Positions 32,498-41,944 of a DNA stretch of 64,000 nt are shown here, one piece after another. Positions within the stretch are counted from its first letter, which is position 1; every line of letters starts with the position of its first letter. The position numbers were made by a program, and so were the translations under genes. Origin of the DNA: Apopatosoma sp963618495 (lineage in GTDB: Bacteria; Bacillota; Clostridia; Oscillospirales; CAG-272); assembly GCA_963618495.1 (NCBI GenBank), contig CAVESF010000006.1, positions 1-64,000 of the forward strand, given 5' to 3'. The notes beneath the pieces are model-generated. The model worked only from the letters and a program-made list of their open reading frames with translations, had not been told where the DNA came from and did no database searches.

Positions 32498-33049
32498 TCA
32501 TTTCTTTGCGGGCTTGAAGAGTTTCCACTGACGAAGCCCCACGAGATATGAAAACTCGGCAAAAACTGCGGGTACAAACGGCACGATGAGGAAATAATAG
32601 ACGAAATCACTGCCGAAAGCACCGTTTTTGATACCCATAAACATGCCTTCCCAGAGCGCGGTGATGAAGCCCACCGTTATGGCAGCACTGCTCAGCCCCA
32701 TGGAATATTCGCGATAGTACCACAGAATGACATACGAAACGCAGAGAAGAATATCGGGTATCGCCGCGATAAGCCCGATCATGAATCCCTTGAGCGGTGT
32801 CTTGCGGCGCTTGCCTGCGGATGTATCTATGCTGTCCTTGGCGCCGACATCCCACATCTGGATATGAATGAGATATGCATAGAAAATCACCGCGCATACG
32901 CCGAGCGCAAGACAGAAGAATCTGCCCGTCGGATTTTCCGTATTGAACGGCATATACACCATTATGCCGAAAATAGCCATACAGAGATGCGTCACTATCA
33001 GCTTGACTATGATATATCCGTTATTGCGAAAGAAACGCTTTATCTTCAT
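32498..33049 (-). CDS. hypothetical polytopic membrane protein
   Basis: 183 residues with about five hydrophobic segments (roughly 14-34, 42-63, 88-110, 118-137 and 152-170) and a basic N-terminus (MKIKRFFRNNGY). I recognise no family motif. AGAGGT precedes the ATG, and a promoter (33105-33133) lies upstream. It leads a probable transcript with cwlD and radA; nothing in the sequence ties it to either function. Confidence 0.75.
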   Translation of the reverse strand: MKIKRFFRNNGYIIVKLIVTHLCMAIFGIMVYMPFNTENPTGRFFCLALGVCAVIFYAYLIHIQMWDVGAKDSIDTSAGKRRKTPLKGFMIGLIAAIPDILLCVSYVILWYYREYSMGLSSAAITVGFITALWEGMFMGIKNGAFGSDFVYYFLIVPFVPAVFAEFSYLVGLRQWKLFKPAKK

Positions 33050-33104
33050 AAAATAACCTCTTTTTTCAGTTTAAGCGAAAAGAAGCAATCAATGCTTTTT
33101 CTTT

Positions 33105-33133
33105 AGTATACAACATTTTCGCCCATTCTTCAA
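33105..33133 (-). promoter_or_regulatory. promoter of the membrane protein-cwlD-radA cluster
   Basis: On the - strand TTGAAG (33128-33133), 17 bases, TATACT (33105-33110). Divergent from the recombinase promoter at 33171. Confidence 0.5.
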
Positions 33134-33170
33134 TATAAGGGAGAAAAAATAATTTTATATCCCGAAAAAG

Positions 33171-33199
33171 TTTACATTTTCGCAAAAATATGATATACT
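33171..33199 (+). promoter_or_regulatory. extended -10 promoter of the recombinase gene
   Basis: TTTACA (33171-33176), 17 bases, TATACT (33194-33199), preceded by TGA (TGATATACT). It lies 42 bases upstream of the ATG. Confidence 0.7.
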
Positions 33200-33241
33200 T
33201 GATTTGTAAAATGCCGCTGCATGTCAGGAGGAAAGCCGTAT

Positions 33242-34300
33242 ATGGATGATAATTTTGCCCGCGCCGACGACAAAAGTCCCGTTGTCGAGCGGTTTCTGCG
33301 ATATAAGCGCGTAATACAGGGACGAAGCAAAAAGACCGTTGACGAATACGGGCTTGATTTGCGCACATTCTTCCGCTATCTCATCTCGGCAAGAGCAGGC
33401 GGCGTTCCCGAAGAGGAGGAATTTGAAAAGATATCCATCGCCTGCGTGGACGATGAATTTGTACGCAGCGTCACCACGCTCGAGATACTGGAATTTATGG
33501 CTTTCTGCGCAAACGAGCGTGGAAACAGCACCGCGGCGCGCTCGCGCAAGCTCTCGGCGATAAAATCTTTTTTCAAATATCTCACCGTCAGCGAAAAGCT
33601 CCTCACGCAGAACCCCGCAAACGATATCGAATCGCCGAAAAAGAAAAAATCGCTCCCGAAATTTCTTTCGCTGGAGGAGAGTCTCGCTCTGCTCCAGAGC
33701 GTACTCGACGACCCCGAATCAAAGACAAAGGAGCGCGACTACTGCATACTGACGCTCTTCCTCAACTGCGGCATGCGTCTCTCCGAGCTTGTCGGCATAA
33801 ATCTCTCCGATGTGGACAGGGAGCTTCGTTCGCTCCGCGTAGTCGGAAAGGGCAATAAGGAGCGCATAGTCTATCTCAACGATGCCTGCCGCGATGCGAT
33901 GAAAAATTATCTGCGCGTCCGCGGAAAGGATGTCGAGATAAAGGATAAAAACGCATTTTTCCTAAGCAGTCGCCATCAGCGCATAAGCGTAAAAACCGTG
34001 CAATGGATGGCATATAAATATTTCTCCGCGGCAGGGCTGGACTATAAGCAGTATTCCGTTCATAAACTGCGCCATACGGCGGCGACGCTAATGTATCAGG
34101 AGGGCGGCGTCGATGTGCTGACCCTGAAAGAGATACTCGGGCATGAACAGCTCAACACCACGCAGATATACACCCATGCAAGCAACAAGCTCATGGAGGA
34201 CGCCATGCAGCACAATCCGCTCGCAGAGGTAAAGGCAAAGCCATCGCGAAAAGTACCGGAAAAAGACGATTCCGATGAATCGGATAAATCCGAAGAATAA
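33242..34300 (+). CDS. tyrosine recombinase, XerC/XerD type
   Basis: Site-specific recombinase (352 aa). N-terminal SAM-like DNA-binding domain (about 12-125), then the catalytic domain with R179 (CGMRLSELVG), K203, H274 and R277 (HKLRH), H301 (GHEQL) and nucleophile Y310 (IYTHA). All six catalytic residues are present. It is longer than XerC/D (about 300) because of an acidic insert near residues 53-72 and a charged C-terminal tail. ATG 33242 follows AGGAGGA (33226-33232). No phage or integron genes flank it, so a housekeeping dimer-resolution role is likely. Confidence 0.92.
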   Translation: MDDNFARADDKSPVVERFLRYKRVIQGRSKKTVDEYGLDLRTFFRYLISARAGGVPEEEEFEKISIACVDDEFVRSVTTLEILEFMAFCANERGNSTAARSRKLSAIKSFFKYLTVSEKLLTQNPANDIESPKKKKSLPKFLSLEESLALLQSVLDDPESKTKERDYCILTLFLNCGMRLSELVGINLSDVDRELRSLRVVGKGNKERIVYLNDACRDAMKNYLRVRGKDVEIKDKNAFFLSSRHQRISVKTVQWMAYKYFSAAGLDYKQYSVHKLRHTAATLMYQEGGVDVLTLKEILGHEQLNTTQIYTHASNKLMEDAMQHNPLAEVKAKPSRKVPEKDDSDESDKSEE

Positions 34301-34305
34301 AGCCA

Positions 34306-34351
34306 AAAAATCTGTCCGTCATGAGGGTTTCCGCATGACGGACAGATTTTT
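34306..34351. terminator. bidirectional rho-independent terminator
   Basis: An 18-bp perfect stem, AAAAATCTGTCCGTCATG (34306-34323) with its complement at 34334-34351, and a 10-base loop. A-tract on one side and T-tract on the other allow termination of the recombinase gene and the convergent glucan synthase. Confidence 0.95.
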
Positions 34352-37300
34352 ATTCTGCCGCGGCTTTCCTGCCTACGGTGAATTTCACCTCGTGACTGAC
34401 GCCGTCGAGAGCGAAGCGAAAGGCGAAAATATCATCGGTATATATCCGCTCGCCATCGAGGGTTATCATATCTCTTTCGCCCGAGCGCACCTCTACTCTG
34501 TATGCCGTTTTCCCGATGCTCACATTGAGCGAAAAGGCATCGAAATATTCCGAGAGGCACGGGCAGAGCGTGAAATACGCACCTCTCATGCGGAAGCCGC
34601 AGAGATATTTTATTATCGCTGTGCGGTACCATCCCGCCGCGCCCGTATACCAGCTCCAGCCGCCCCTGCCCATATGGTCGGGATTTGCGTAGACATCGCC
34701 CGCCATGACATACGGCTCTATCCTGTATCTTTCGCGCAGGAAGCCGTCGCGTGCGCGGAGCGTAGGATTTATCTCAAAAAGCACGCGTGCGCCTGCGGAA
34801 TATTCGCCCGTGGCAAGAAGCCCGAGTGCCGCCCAGACGGCGGCATGGGTATACTGACCGCCGTTTTCGCGCAGTCCCGCAAGGTAGCCCTTGATATACC
34901 CGGGCGAATTTCTGCCCGAGACAAAAGGCGGAGAGAGCAGGCGCCACAGCTTATATCTCTCGCTGTAGAGCAGGTCATACGAGGTTTTTGCCGCCGCAAT
35001 CACGCAGCGCCGCTCCTCCTCATCGCCGCCGAGAAAATACATGTCAAAAGCGGCAAAAGCCTGTGAGAGCGCGTCTATTTTGCATTCGTCGCAGTCGCGT
35101 GAGCCGAGCTTCTCGCCGTTGTCGTAATAGGCGCGGAGAAATCTGTCGCCCTCGAAGCATCTTACTGCCGCCGCGTGAAGCATGCGGCTCTTTTCGCGCA
35201 GAAAGAGCGCCGTTTCATGCTCGCTTCTCATATCGCAGATATCGGCAAAGCGGAAAAGCACTATCGCCGCAAACTGCGTAAGCCATACGCTCTCACCCTT
35301 ACCCTGCGAGCCGACGGTATTCATTCCGTCATTCCAGTCGCCGTCGCCTATTTTGGCAAGCCCGTGCGCGCCGATGCCGTCAAGAAGCCGGTAAATCCCC
35401 CGCAGGCAATGGCGATAGATATCCTCGCGCTCATCGGACGGCGGCACTCTCTCATATCGTTCATGTTCCTTTGGCGAGAGCGGCACGGATGAAAGATAGC
35501 GCACGCTCACATCCAGTATCGTGCAGTCGCCTGTCGCCGTAATATATTCGGAAACGGCATAAGGAAGCCAGAGCATATCATCGGAGCAGCGCGTGCGCAC
35601 TCCTTGGTCAAGAAGTGAAAAATCGCGCACACTATGCCACCAGTGAAGCACATCGCCCTCGGAAAACTGGTGCGCCGCACAGCGGATTATCTGATATTTC
35701 GCCTCCTCTGGAGACTCCTCCAGAAGCGAAAGCGTATCCTGAAGCTGGTCGCGGAAGCCCCATGCGCCGCCTACCTGATAAAAGGCGGCTCGGGCATAGA
35801 GTCGGCTTGCCCTTATCTGATAGGGAATCCATTTGTTTACGCTCAGGTCAAAGAGCGCGTCGCCGCTTCCGAGCGTTACTCTGCCGCCCGCCTCATCATG
35901 TGCCGCGCCGCGGCGGAGATATCTGTGCGCTCCGTTTACGGAAAGGTAGAAAACGGCGCTTTCGCTATGCGATAGCGCAAAGCGGACAGCCGCCGCCGCG
36001 ATATCCTCAGTGCCGAGAGAGAGACGCTCCCCGCTGGCAAGAGCTATGCCGTCCGTATAAGTCGCAGTTCCTATATGCCCGCCGACACCGACTGTGACAA
36101 AGAAACGCCCCGTGCCGAAATCCGCGAGATTCCAAAGCGAAATCTCGCTTTCGCTCTTTTCATAGTGTATCATGCCTGTCGGTGCGCCCATATCGGGCAT
36201 CACGGCGTAATACGCCATGCAGTAAACAGGTTCGCTTCGCCGCGACTCAAGAGTAAGCTTGATTCTCTTCACGGGGAATCTGCCACAGAGACCGACATTA
36301 ACCGTGTAGTCGATATATGAGAGGAGCGTGCCGTAATACTGCGCATCCGAGAAAGTGTAATTTACAATTGAAGCGCAGGCGGCAAGGTCATAATCCGTAT
36401 ATTCGCCCGTTTCGTGAGCAGAGGCAAATATACGCAGGCAGAGACGCTCGCCTCCGTCCTCACTCATATTGTCGGCGCTGTGAGGCGAGAGCCTGCGCAA
36501 TGCGGAATTTGAAAAATAAGTGAAGCCGAGCGAATTTTCACTCACCACCGTGCCGAAAGCTCTGCCCGCAAGCACATGAGCAAACGGCGCGCCGCCGTGC
36601 GGCTTTGTGAAGATATAGCCGTCTTCATGAAAGATGCCTGTGCCTATGCTTTCGACAGCTTTTATCTCCGGTTTCCGCGCCGTGGGATAAGGTCCGATTT
36701 TCACGGCAGATATCAGACTGCGCCCGAAACCCGGCGAAATCTCGATATTTCTCTGCTCCGACCTTGCATAAATCGCAGGCTCTATCCTGCAATCGAAATA
36801 TACGCGGCAGATGCGCCGCATGAAATAACGCATTTCCTCCGTCAGCATGCTGTCGTTTATCGTGAAAATACCGTTTTCCGAGCCGAGGAATGCGCGGCAG
36901 CCAAGCTCACCTATGAGTTCTGTTATCCTCTTTTCAAGCGGTCTGTTGTAGAGATCGCGCTCGGCATGGAGAATAGCAAAATCATATCGCACGCCGCGTA
37001 TGCACATATATTTGAAAAGGAGCAGGAGCGTTTCCAGATTGCGCAGCTTCTCTTCGCCTGAGTCACCGATATAGGCGATGACTATCGGCGAATCGCCAGA
37101 TATGCCGAATCGCCACAGCTCGCTCTGCTTCGCAGGATGCTTCTTCAGCCGCTCTATCGCCGCGCTCTGCCCCTCGCTTTTGTATCCGCGCGGCATGAAA
37201 ATCCCTGCGAGAATATATTTCTCCAGCGCCGTCGCTTCCCTGCTGTTGCCCGCGGCAAAATACTGGAGCCGCGCTATCTCGCGCATGCCGATACCCGCGC

Positions 37301-40300
37301 CGCACTTTTCCTTTTCATATGAAGAAAGCTCAAAGAGCAAATCATCCGAGTTTCGTGAGCAGCCCATGATAAATTCCACCGTGTCCTCACCGCGGCGAAA
37401 CAACGCCGTCATCCGGCAGGCAGGAACAATGCAGGCGCCCGCGCGGTTTCCGCACATGCCCGAGGCGAGAGCGGCGATGTCGGCATCGCTGTAGGCAAGC
37501 GGCAATATGGCATCGCGCATCGTGTCATAGCCCGCTTCTTTTCCGCGCGTCACTTTCAGCGCGAGAAAACGGAACGGGCGATTTTCGCTCCTTTTCCGCC
37601 TTGAGAAGAGCAGGATATGCTCATCCTCAAAATATCTGCTCCCGATAAAGAGATTTTCAAAGCTCTTGTGCGCACGGTATGCGCGTTCTTCCGCCATCAC
37701 AGGCTCGAAATAAAGCATGGCGGCGGCATTTTTGTATTCGCCGTTTATTTTTGCCGTTATTCTGAAAATCTCGCGGTTCGGCAGAACCTCAGCGCAGAGA
37801 CCAATGCTCCTTATCGCTTCGCCCTCGCCGAAAATCGCGCGGTATTCCGCCGCGCCGCAGGAGGAGGCAAATTCATATTTTTCCGCCGTTACATCGCCCA
37901 TCCCGAGCGGATAGGCGAAATATGTCTTTTCGTCAATGAGAAACACGACGCGAAAGCCGCCCGAAAGCGAGAATGTGTCGAAATCCGACAGAGCGACGGC
38001 ATCTCTGCCGTCATAAAATGCCATATGCCCCGATGACGAGGCGACTATCCTGCTCTTGTTATTTGAAGCAAGCGCAAGCTCGGGCGATATTATGCCGCGG
38101 CTACTGTGGAATTCCTCGGCGCGCTCCCCGCTTTTTTCATCATATACATCCGTGCGCACAGGGCGCGCCTTTTCTCTGTATATACGCACCGGCGCACGCT
38201 TCGGCACGCTTGGTATGCGCTCGAAAAGCAGTTCTCTTGACGCCCGCATGCGCGGATTGCGCATGAAGCGGCGCACGAATATATCATCGAGACAGTAGTT
38301 TGCACAGGCGACAATACTCATACCCATATGATGCGCCATATAGCTGCGTATCACGGCGTACCCGCCGCCCACGCGGGTGCTGTCCATATCGAGCGCCTCA
38401 TAGAAGCCGCATTTGCCGTACATTCCGAGCGCTTCAAGCTCGCGCAGATTGCGCAGGACAGCATCCGCGCCGTATTCAAGCATGAGAAAGCTTGAATACG
38501 GTGATACGCAGGCGCCGTTTTCGCAGACGGGATCGAGCGCCAGCTTTTCAAGCCCGAAAGCGCGATACTGATAATTCATGTGCGAATCGAAATTGTAATA
38601 TCCGCTCTCGGATATGCCGAAAACACGGCGGGTGCGCCCGCCTGCCTGCTTTGATACTACGCTTTCCTCCTGAACCCTGAAAGCATATTCGAGTGCGGCG
38701 CGGGAAAGGCTTCCTTTTTTGTGCGGCAGGAGCAAAGCCGGCATAAAGTATTCGAAAGCCGTGCCGCTCCACGAGGCAAAGCCGAGCCTGCCCGTACATC
38801 CTATAGCAAGACGGGAAAGTGAAAAAAAGCTCTCGGGCGGCACGAATCCCGCCGCCGTGGCATAATACTGCGTGGTGCGGAATTCACTCATGAATGTATC
38901 GTAATACGAGCTTCCGTATGTGCCGTTTTTCGCATTGTAGCCGATATGGAAAAGGCGTTTTTCCTCGCAGTAGAGAGCCGTGAAATCGGCGCGTGAGATA
39001 AATTTTTCATAGAGCGCGATATCGGAAAGCAGGCGCGGTTCCTGCGAGGCATATTCGCGAAGTCCCTCGCAGAAAGCGACGAGTGCCGTGACAAAATTGC
39101 CGCTGTCAACGCTCGAAACAAAAGGCTCGCCTACCGCCGAGAGAGTGGAAATATCATACCAATTATAGAGATGTCCGCGCCATGAGAGCAGTTTTTCTAT
39201 GCTTTTGCCGCTCTTCCCAGCATAGAAATGAAGCTTTTCGGAGTCGATGAAATCAAAATCGCGTGCCGCGAGCAGAGAGAGCAGATAGAGTCCTATATTC
39301 GTAGGCGAGGTACGCATGGCGGTGCGTTCCTCCGGCGAAATCTGATAGTTATCGGGCGGCAGAAAATTTGTCTCCTCAGAGACATGTGTCGCAAAAAAGC
39401 GCCACATATCCCGAGCATATGAGCGGACAGTGCTTTTACTTTTTTCGCTCCTGCGCTCCTCCTCGGGCAGGCTTTTCGAAGCCGCTATAATCACAAGCGG
39501 GAAGCAGAGCCAGAGAAAGCCGAAAATCTTCGCCGAGGGCGCGGGGACAAGCATCGCCGCGACGCCAATGAGCGCGGATGGCAGAAGTGAGAACACAAGC
39601 CCCGCCGTACCGTGCTTTTTCGCCGCGCTCTGCGATGCCGTCTGCCACTTGAGCAGGTGCCTGCCGCTTATCGTCATGCGGTAAAGCGAGGTGAGAAATG
39701 CGCGTGCGAAAACGTACGCCTCATGTGCCGATGAAATCAGGCGCACAAGCATAACCGATAGAGTGCCGCCTATCCTGTCGCGCTCCCCGCTCCCGAGGGC
39801 GAGCGTGCGAAGCATCGGGAAAATCAGATACAGCGTGGCGAAAACAGCGGCGAGCGCCGCCGTTTTCCATCCGGCAAGAGCCGAGAGAAATACCGAAAGC
39901 ACAAGCATGAGCGGAGCGGATTCTCTTATCGCATTGTCCGCTATTTTATAGCGGGAAAGTCCGCTCATGGGATTTTTTATTTTCTCCCCGTTTCTGCGTC
40001 GGACACTGCCGAAAGCATACGGCAGAGCCTGCGTATCGCCGCGTATCCAGCGTTCCTGACGCGAATAATACGAGACGAAATCCGTCGGCACCTCATCGGA
40101 AAGAGAAAGCCCTCGATAAAGTGCGCACGAGAGCATATTTCCCTCGAGCAGGTCATGGCTGAGTATGCGCCCGTCGGGGAAGAAGTCGGGTATCACCTCG
40201 CAAAAGGCGGAAATATCTATCATTCCCTTGCCGCAGAATGAACCCGAACCGAAAATATTCTGATATATATCAAAAGAAGTGCCCGAATATACATCCATTC

Positions 40301-41828
40301 CGCCGATGCCGAAATAAAGCTCGGAAAAGCGCGTTTTCGACGAGGATTCGAGACTGATATCCGTGCGCGGCGCGACTATGGCATAGCCCTTTTTCACTAT
40401 GCGACGCTTTTCGTCTGTCACGGGCTTGTTCATCGGATGTATCATAACGCCGAGCATATCGGAAACGGCGCCCGGGCGCAGGCGCGTATCCTCGTCGAGC
40501 GTGAGCAGATATTCCACAGCACCCGTATCGGCTTTTCCGTAGGCAATGATGTCGCTTTCCATGCCGCGAAGATATCGGCAAAGCCCGATTATCGCGCCGC
40601 GCTTGCGTTCTCTGCCCATGTAGGTGTTTTCACCCTCGCAGAAGCGCCGCTCACGCAAAAAAAGCATGAAGCGCTCGCCGTATTTGGCATTCAGCGCGTC
40701 TATTCTCCGCTTCATATAATCGATGCGCCCGTCGTCCTCGGGCAGACTCTTTTTGTCCGCCGCCTTGAGGTCGCAGAGCAGTGCGAAAATATAATTTTCG
40801 CCGCTGTTTGTCAGATAATGGTCCTCGAGCCGCGTTATCAGCCCGCCGTCATGTTCCTCTCCTAAAAGAAGCGTCGGCACGGCTACCATCACCTTGTGTT
40901 CGCGCAGTTTTTCCACGGCGGAAATCGACGGCAGCAGATATTGCCCCGACTGCACAAAGAAATCGCGTATCAGCACTTTTACAAATTCATATATCGGGAT
41001 GATAAGCGGAAGCGAGAGCAGAAATGCGCTCCCACCTCCCGCGAGCACTGCAAAAAGCAGGGTGAAAAGCGCCGTGAAAGCAAAGAGCAGAATAAAATAT
41101 ACCCTGCCCGCAAAGCCGTCTTTTTTCAGCAGGATTTCGCCTATATGCACGCCGCGCGCCGCCGCCTCGCCCGCGACTTCCGCGGCATATGACGCTTCGC
41201 CCATACCCGAGAGATAAGCCCGCTCCGCCGTTATGCGCAGATATGCTCTCTTCGTTTCGTCGCTGCAATAGCGATATACATCGGCTTTTTCGCCGTAGTA
41301 TATTCTCGAAGCGGCGCAGAGCGATGACGGCAAGCCGCCGAGGCTCGTCTCCGATATCACTCCGAGCATGCCGCAGATGCGATACATCGCGGCGGCATTT
41401 CCGAGGCTGTCGGCATATCTTTCCGCAAGCTTCAGAATAAGTGCCGATGGAAGAAGCGACAGCATGATATATGAATATCCCTCTGCGGGCGAGCGTGCGG
41501 CAAGGCTGTCTCTCACCGTGCGCTCCGAAAGGTTTTCTTCGGCGAAAATTCCCGCAAGCACCTCATCCGCCGCGGCAAAAAGTTCCCTGTGGCACGAAAA
41601 ATAAGCCTCGCGCTCTATCGTCTTTATCGCAGATATCGCCGCATCGTGTATTTTCGGAAAAGTCGCTTTTGCCGCGCCTGCGCAGTCGCCCTCTTCCGCA
41701 TACAGCCTGTCCGCCGAGGCAGACAGTTCCCTCATCATTTTTCTGTATTTTCCGAGGCGCACCGCACCCGAAAACGAGAGGGAAAATGCCGCCGTGCTTC
41801 TTTTTTCCGCTCCTTTTGCTTCTGCCAT
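34350..41828 (-). CDS. cyclic beta-1,2-glucan synthase homologue (NdvB/Cgs-like)
   Basis: Giant membrane enzyme (2492 aa). An N-terminal helical region is followed by membrane helices (about 240-285). The GT84-type glycosyltransferase shows LTLDEDTRL (about 443-450) and RQERWIRGDTQ (about 590). Two more helix groups (about 640-680 and 740-785) come before a middle glucoamylase-like/GH189-type domain (about 800-1190; SWSGTAFEYFMP, ISESGYYNFD). The C-terminal half is a GH94 phosphorylase-type region with catalytic GDGDWNDGMN near 2163. In proteobacteria this enzyme makes cyclic beta-1,2-glucans from UDP-glucose. ATG 41828 follows CGGAGC; 24 earlier in-frame codons lack a binding site. Whether the product is cyclic here is unknown. 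Confidence 0.9.
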   Translation of the reverse strand: MAEAKGAEKRSTAAFSLSFSGAVRLGKYRKMMRELSASADRLYAEEGDCAGAAKATFPKIHDAAISAIKTIEREAYFSCHRELFAAADEVLAGIFAEENLSERTVRDSLAARSPAEGYSYIMLSLLPSALILKLAERYADSLGNAAAMYRICGMLGVISETSLGGLPSSLCAASRIYYGEKADVYRYCSDETKRAYLRITAERAYLSGMGEASYAAEVAGEAAARGVHIGEILLKKDGFAGRVYFILLFAFTALFTLLFAVLAGGGSAFLLSLPLIIPIYEFVKVLIRDFFVQSGQYLLPSISAVEKLREHKVMVAVPTLLLGEEHDGGLITRLEDHYLTNSGENYIFALLCDLKAADKKSLPEDDGRIDYMKRRIDALNAKYGERFMLFLRERRFCEGENTYMGRERKRGAIIGLCRYLRGMESDIIAYGKADTGAVEYLLTLDEDTRLRPGAVSDMLGVMIHPMNKPVTDEKRRIVKKGYAIVAPRTDISLESSSKTRFSELYFGIGGMDVYSGTSFDIYQNIFGSGSFCGKGMIDISAFCEVIPDFFPDGRILSHDLLEGNMLSCALYRGLSLSDEVPTDFVSYYSRQERWIRGDTQALPYAFGSVRRRNGEKIKNPMSGLSRYKIADNAIRESAPLMLVLSVFLSALAGWKTAALAAVFATLYLIFPMLRTLALGSGERDRIGGTLSVMLVRLISSAHEAYVFARAFLTSLYRMTISGRHLLKWQTASQSAAKKHGTAGLVFSLLPSALIGVAAMLVPAPSAKIFGFLWLCFPLVIIAASKSLPEEERRSEKSKSTVRSYARDMWRFFATHVSEETNFLPPDNYQISPEERTAMRTSPTNIGLYLLSLLAARDFDFIDSEKLHFYAGKSGKSIEKLLSWRGHLYNWYDISTLSAVGEPFVSSVDSGNFVTALVAFCEGLREYASQEPRLLSDIALYEKFISRADFTALYCEEKRLFHIGYNAKNGTYGSSYYDTFMSEFRTTQYYATAAGFVPPESFFSLSRLAIGCTGRLGFASWSGTAFEYFMPALLLPHKKGSLSRAALEYAFRVQEESVVSKQAGGRTRRVFGISESGYYNFDSHMNYQYRAFGLEKLALDPVCENGACVSPYSSFLMLEYGADAVLRNLRELEALGMYGKCGFYEALDMDSTRVGGGYAVIRSYMAHHMGMSIVACANYCLDDIFVRRFMRNPRMRASRELLFERIPSVPKRAPVRIYREKARPVRTDVYDEKSGERAEEFHSSRGIISPELALASNNKSRIVASSSGHMAFYDGRDAVALSDFDTFSLSGGFRVVFLIDEKTYFAYPLGMGDVTAEKYEFASSCGAAEYRAIFGEGEAIRSIGLCAEVLPNREIFRITAKINGEYKNAAAMLYFEPVMAEERAYRAHKSFENLFIGSRYFEDEHILLFSRRKRSENRPFRFLALKVTRGKEAGYDTMRDAILPLAYSDADIAALASGMCGNRAGACIVPACRMTALFRRGEDTVEFIMGCSRNSDDLLFELSSYEKEKCGAGIGMREIARLQYFAAGNSREATALEKYILAGIFMPRGYKSEGQSAAIERLKKHPAKQSELWRFGISGDSPIVIAYIGDSGEEKLRNLETLLLLFKYMCIRGVRYDFAILHAERDLYNRPLEKRITELIGELGCRAFLGSENGIFTINDSMLTEEMRYFMRRICRVYFDCRIEPAIYARSEQRNIEISPGFGRSLISAVKIGPYPTARKPEIKAVESIGTGIFHEDGYIFTKPHGGAPFAHVLAGRAFGTVVSENSLGFTYFSNSALRRLSPHSADNMSEDGGERLCLRIFASAHETGEYTDYDLAACASIVNYTFSDAQYYGTLLSYIDYTVNVGLCGRFPVKRIKLTLESRRSEPVYCMAYYAVMPDMGAPTGMIHYEKSESEISLWNLADFGTGRFFVTVGVGGHIGTATYTDGIALASGERLSLGTEDIAAAAVRFALSHSESAVFYLSVNGAHRYLRRGAAHDEAGGRVTLGSGDALFDLSVNKWIPYQIRASRLYARAAFYQVGGAWGFRDQLQDTLSLLEESPEEAKYQIIRCAAHQFSEGDVLHWWHSVRDFSLLDQGVRTRCSDDMLWLPYAVSEYITATGDCTILDVSVRYLSSVPLSPKEHERYERVPPSDEREDIYRHCLRGIYRLLDGIGAHGLAKIGDGDWNDGMNTVGSQGKGESVWLTQFAAIVLFRFADICDMRSEHETALFLREKSRMLHAAAVRCFEGDRFLRAYYDNGEKLGSRDCDECKIDALSQAFAAFDMYFLGGDEEERRCVIAAAKTSYDLLYSERYKLWRLLSPPFVSGRNSPGYIKGYLAGLRENGGQYTHAAVWAALGLLATGEYSAGARVLFEINPTLRARDGFLRERYRIEPYVMAGDVYANPDHMGRGGWSWYTGAAGWYRTAIIKYLCGFRMRGAYFTLCPCLSEYFDAFSLNVSIGKTAYRVEVRSGERDMITLDGERIYTDDIFAFRFALDGVSHEVKFTVGRKAAAE

Positions 41829-41892
41829 ATAATGCTCCGTATGAAAAATATTTTCATATATTATAGGCAAAAAGCGGGATTTATATGCAAAG

Positions 41893-41915
41893 ACCGACAA
41901 GCAGCGCTTGTCGGT
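41893..41915 (-). terminator. hairpin after comEC
   Basis: ACCGACAAGC (41893-41902) pairs perfectly with GCTTGTCGGT (41906-41915) over a 3-base loop, downstream of the comEC stop on the - strand. No strong T-run follows (CTTTGCATAT). A TATAAT box (41860-41865, - strand) for the glucan synthase lies just beyond, with no clear -35. Confidence 0.5.
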
Positions 41916-41944
41916 GAAGATGCGATTTTCTTATGTATTCCCTC

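Noticed and set aside
33242..34300. The Xer-type recombinase as an integrase marking a mobile island
   Set aside because: No phage, relaxase or cargo genes and no att-like repeats flank it. The catalytic layout fits a chromosomal Xer protein.
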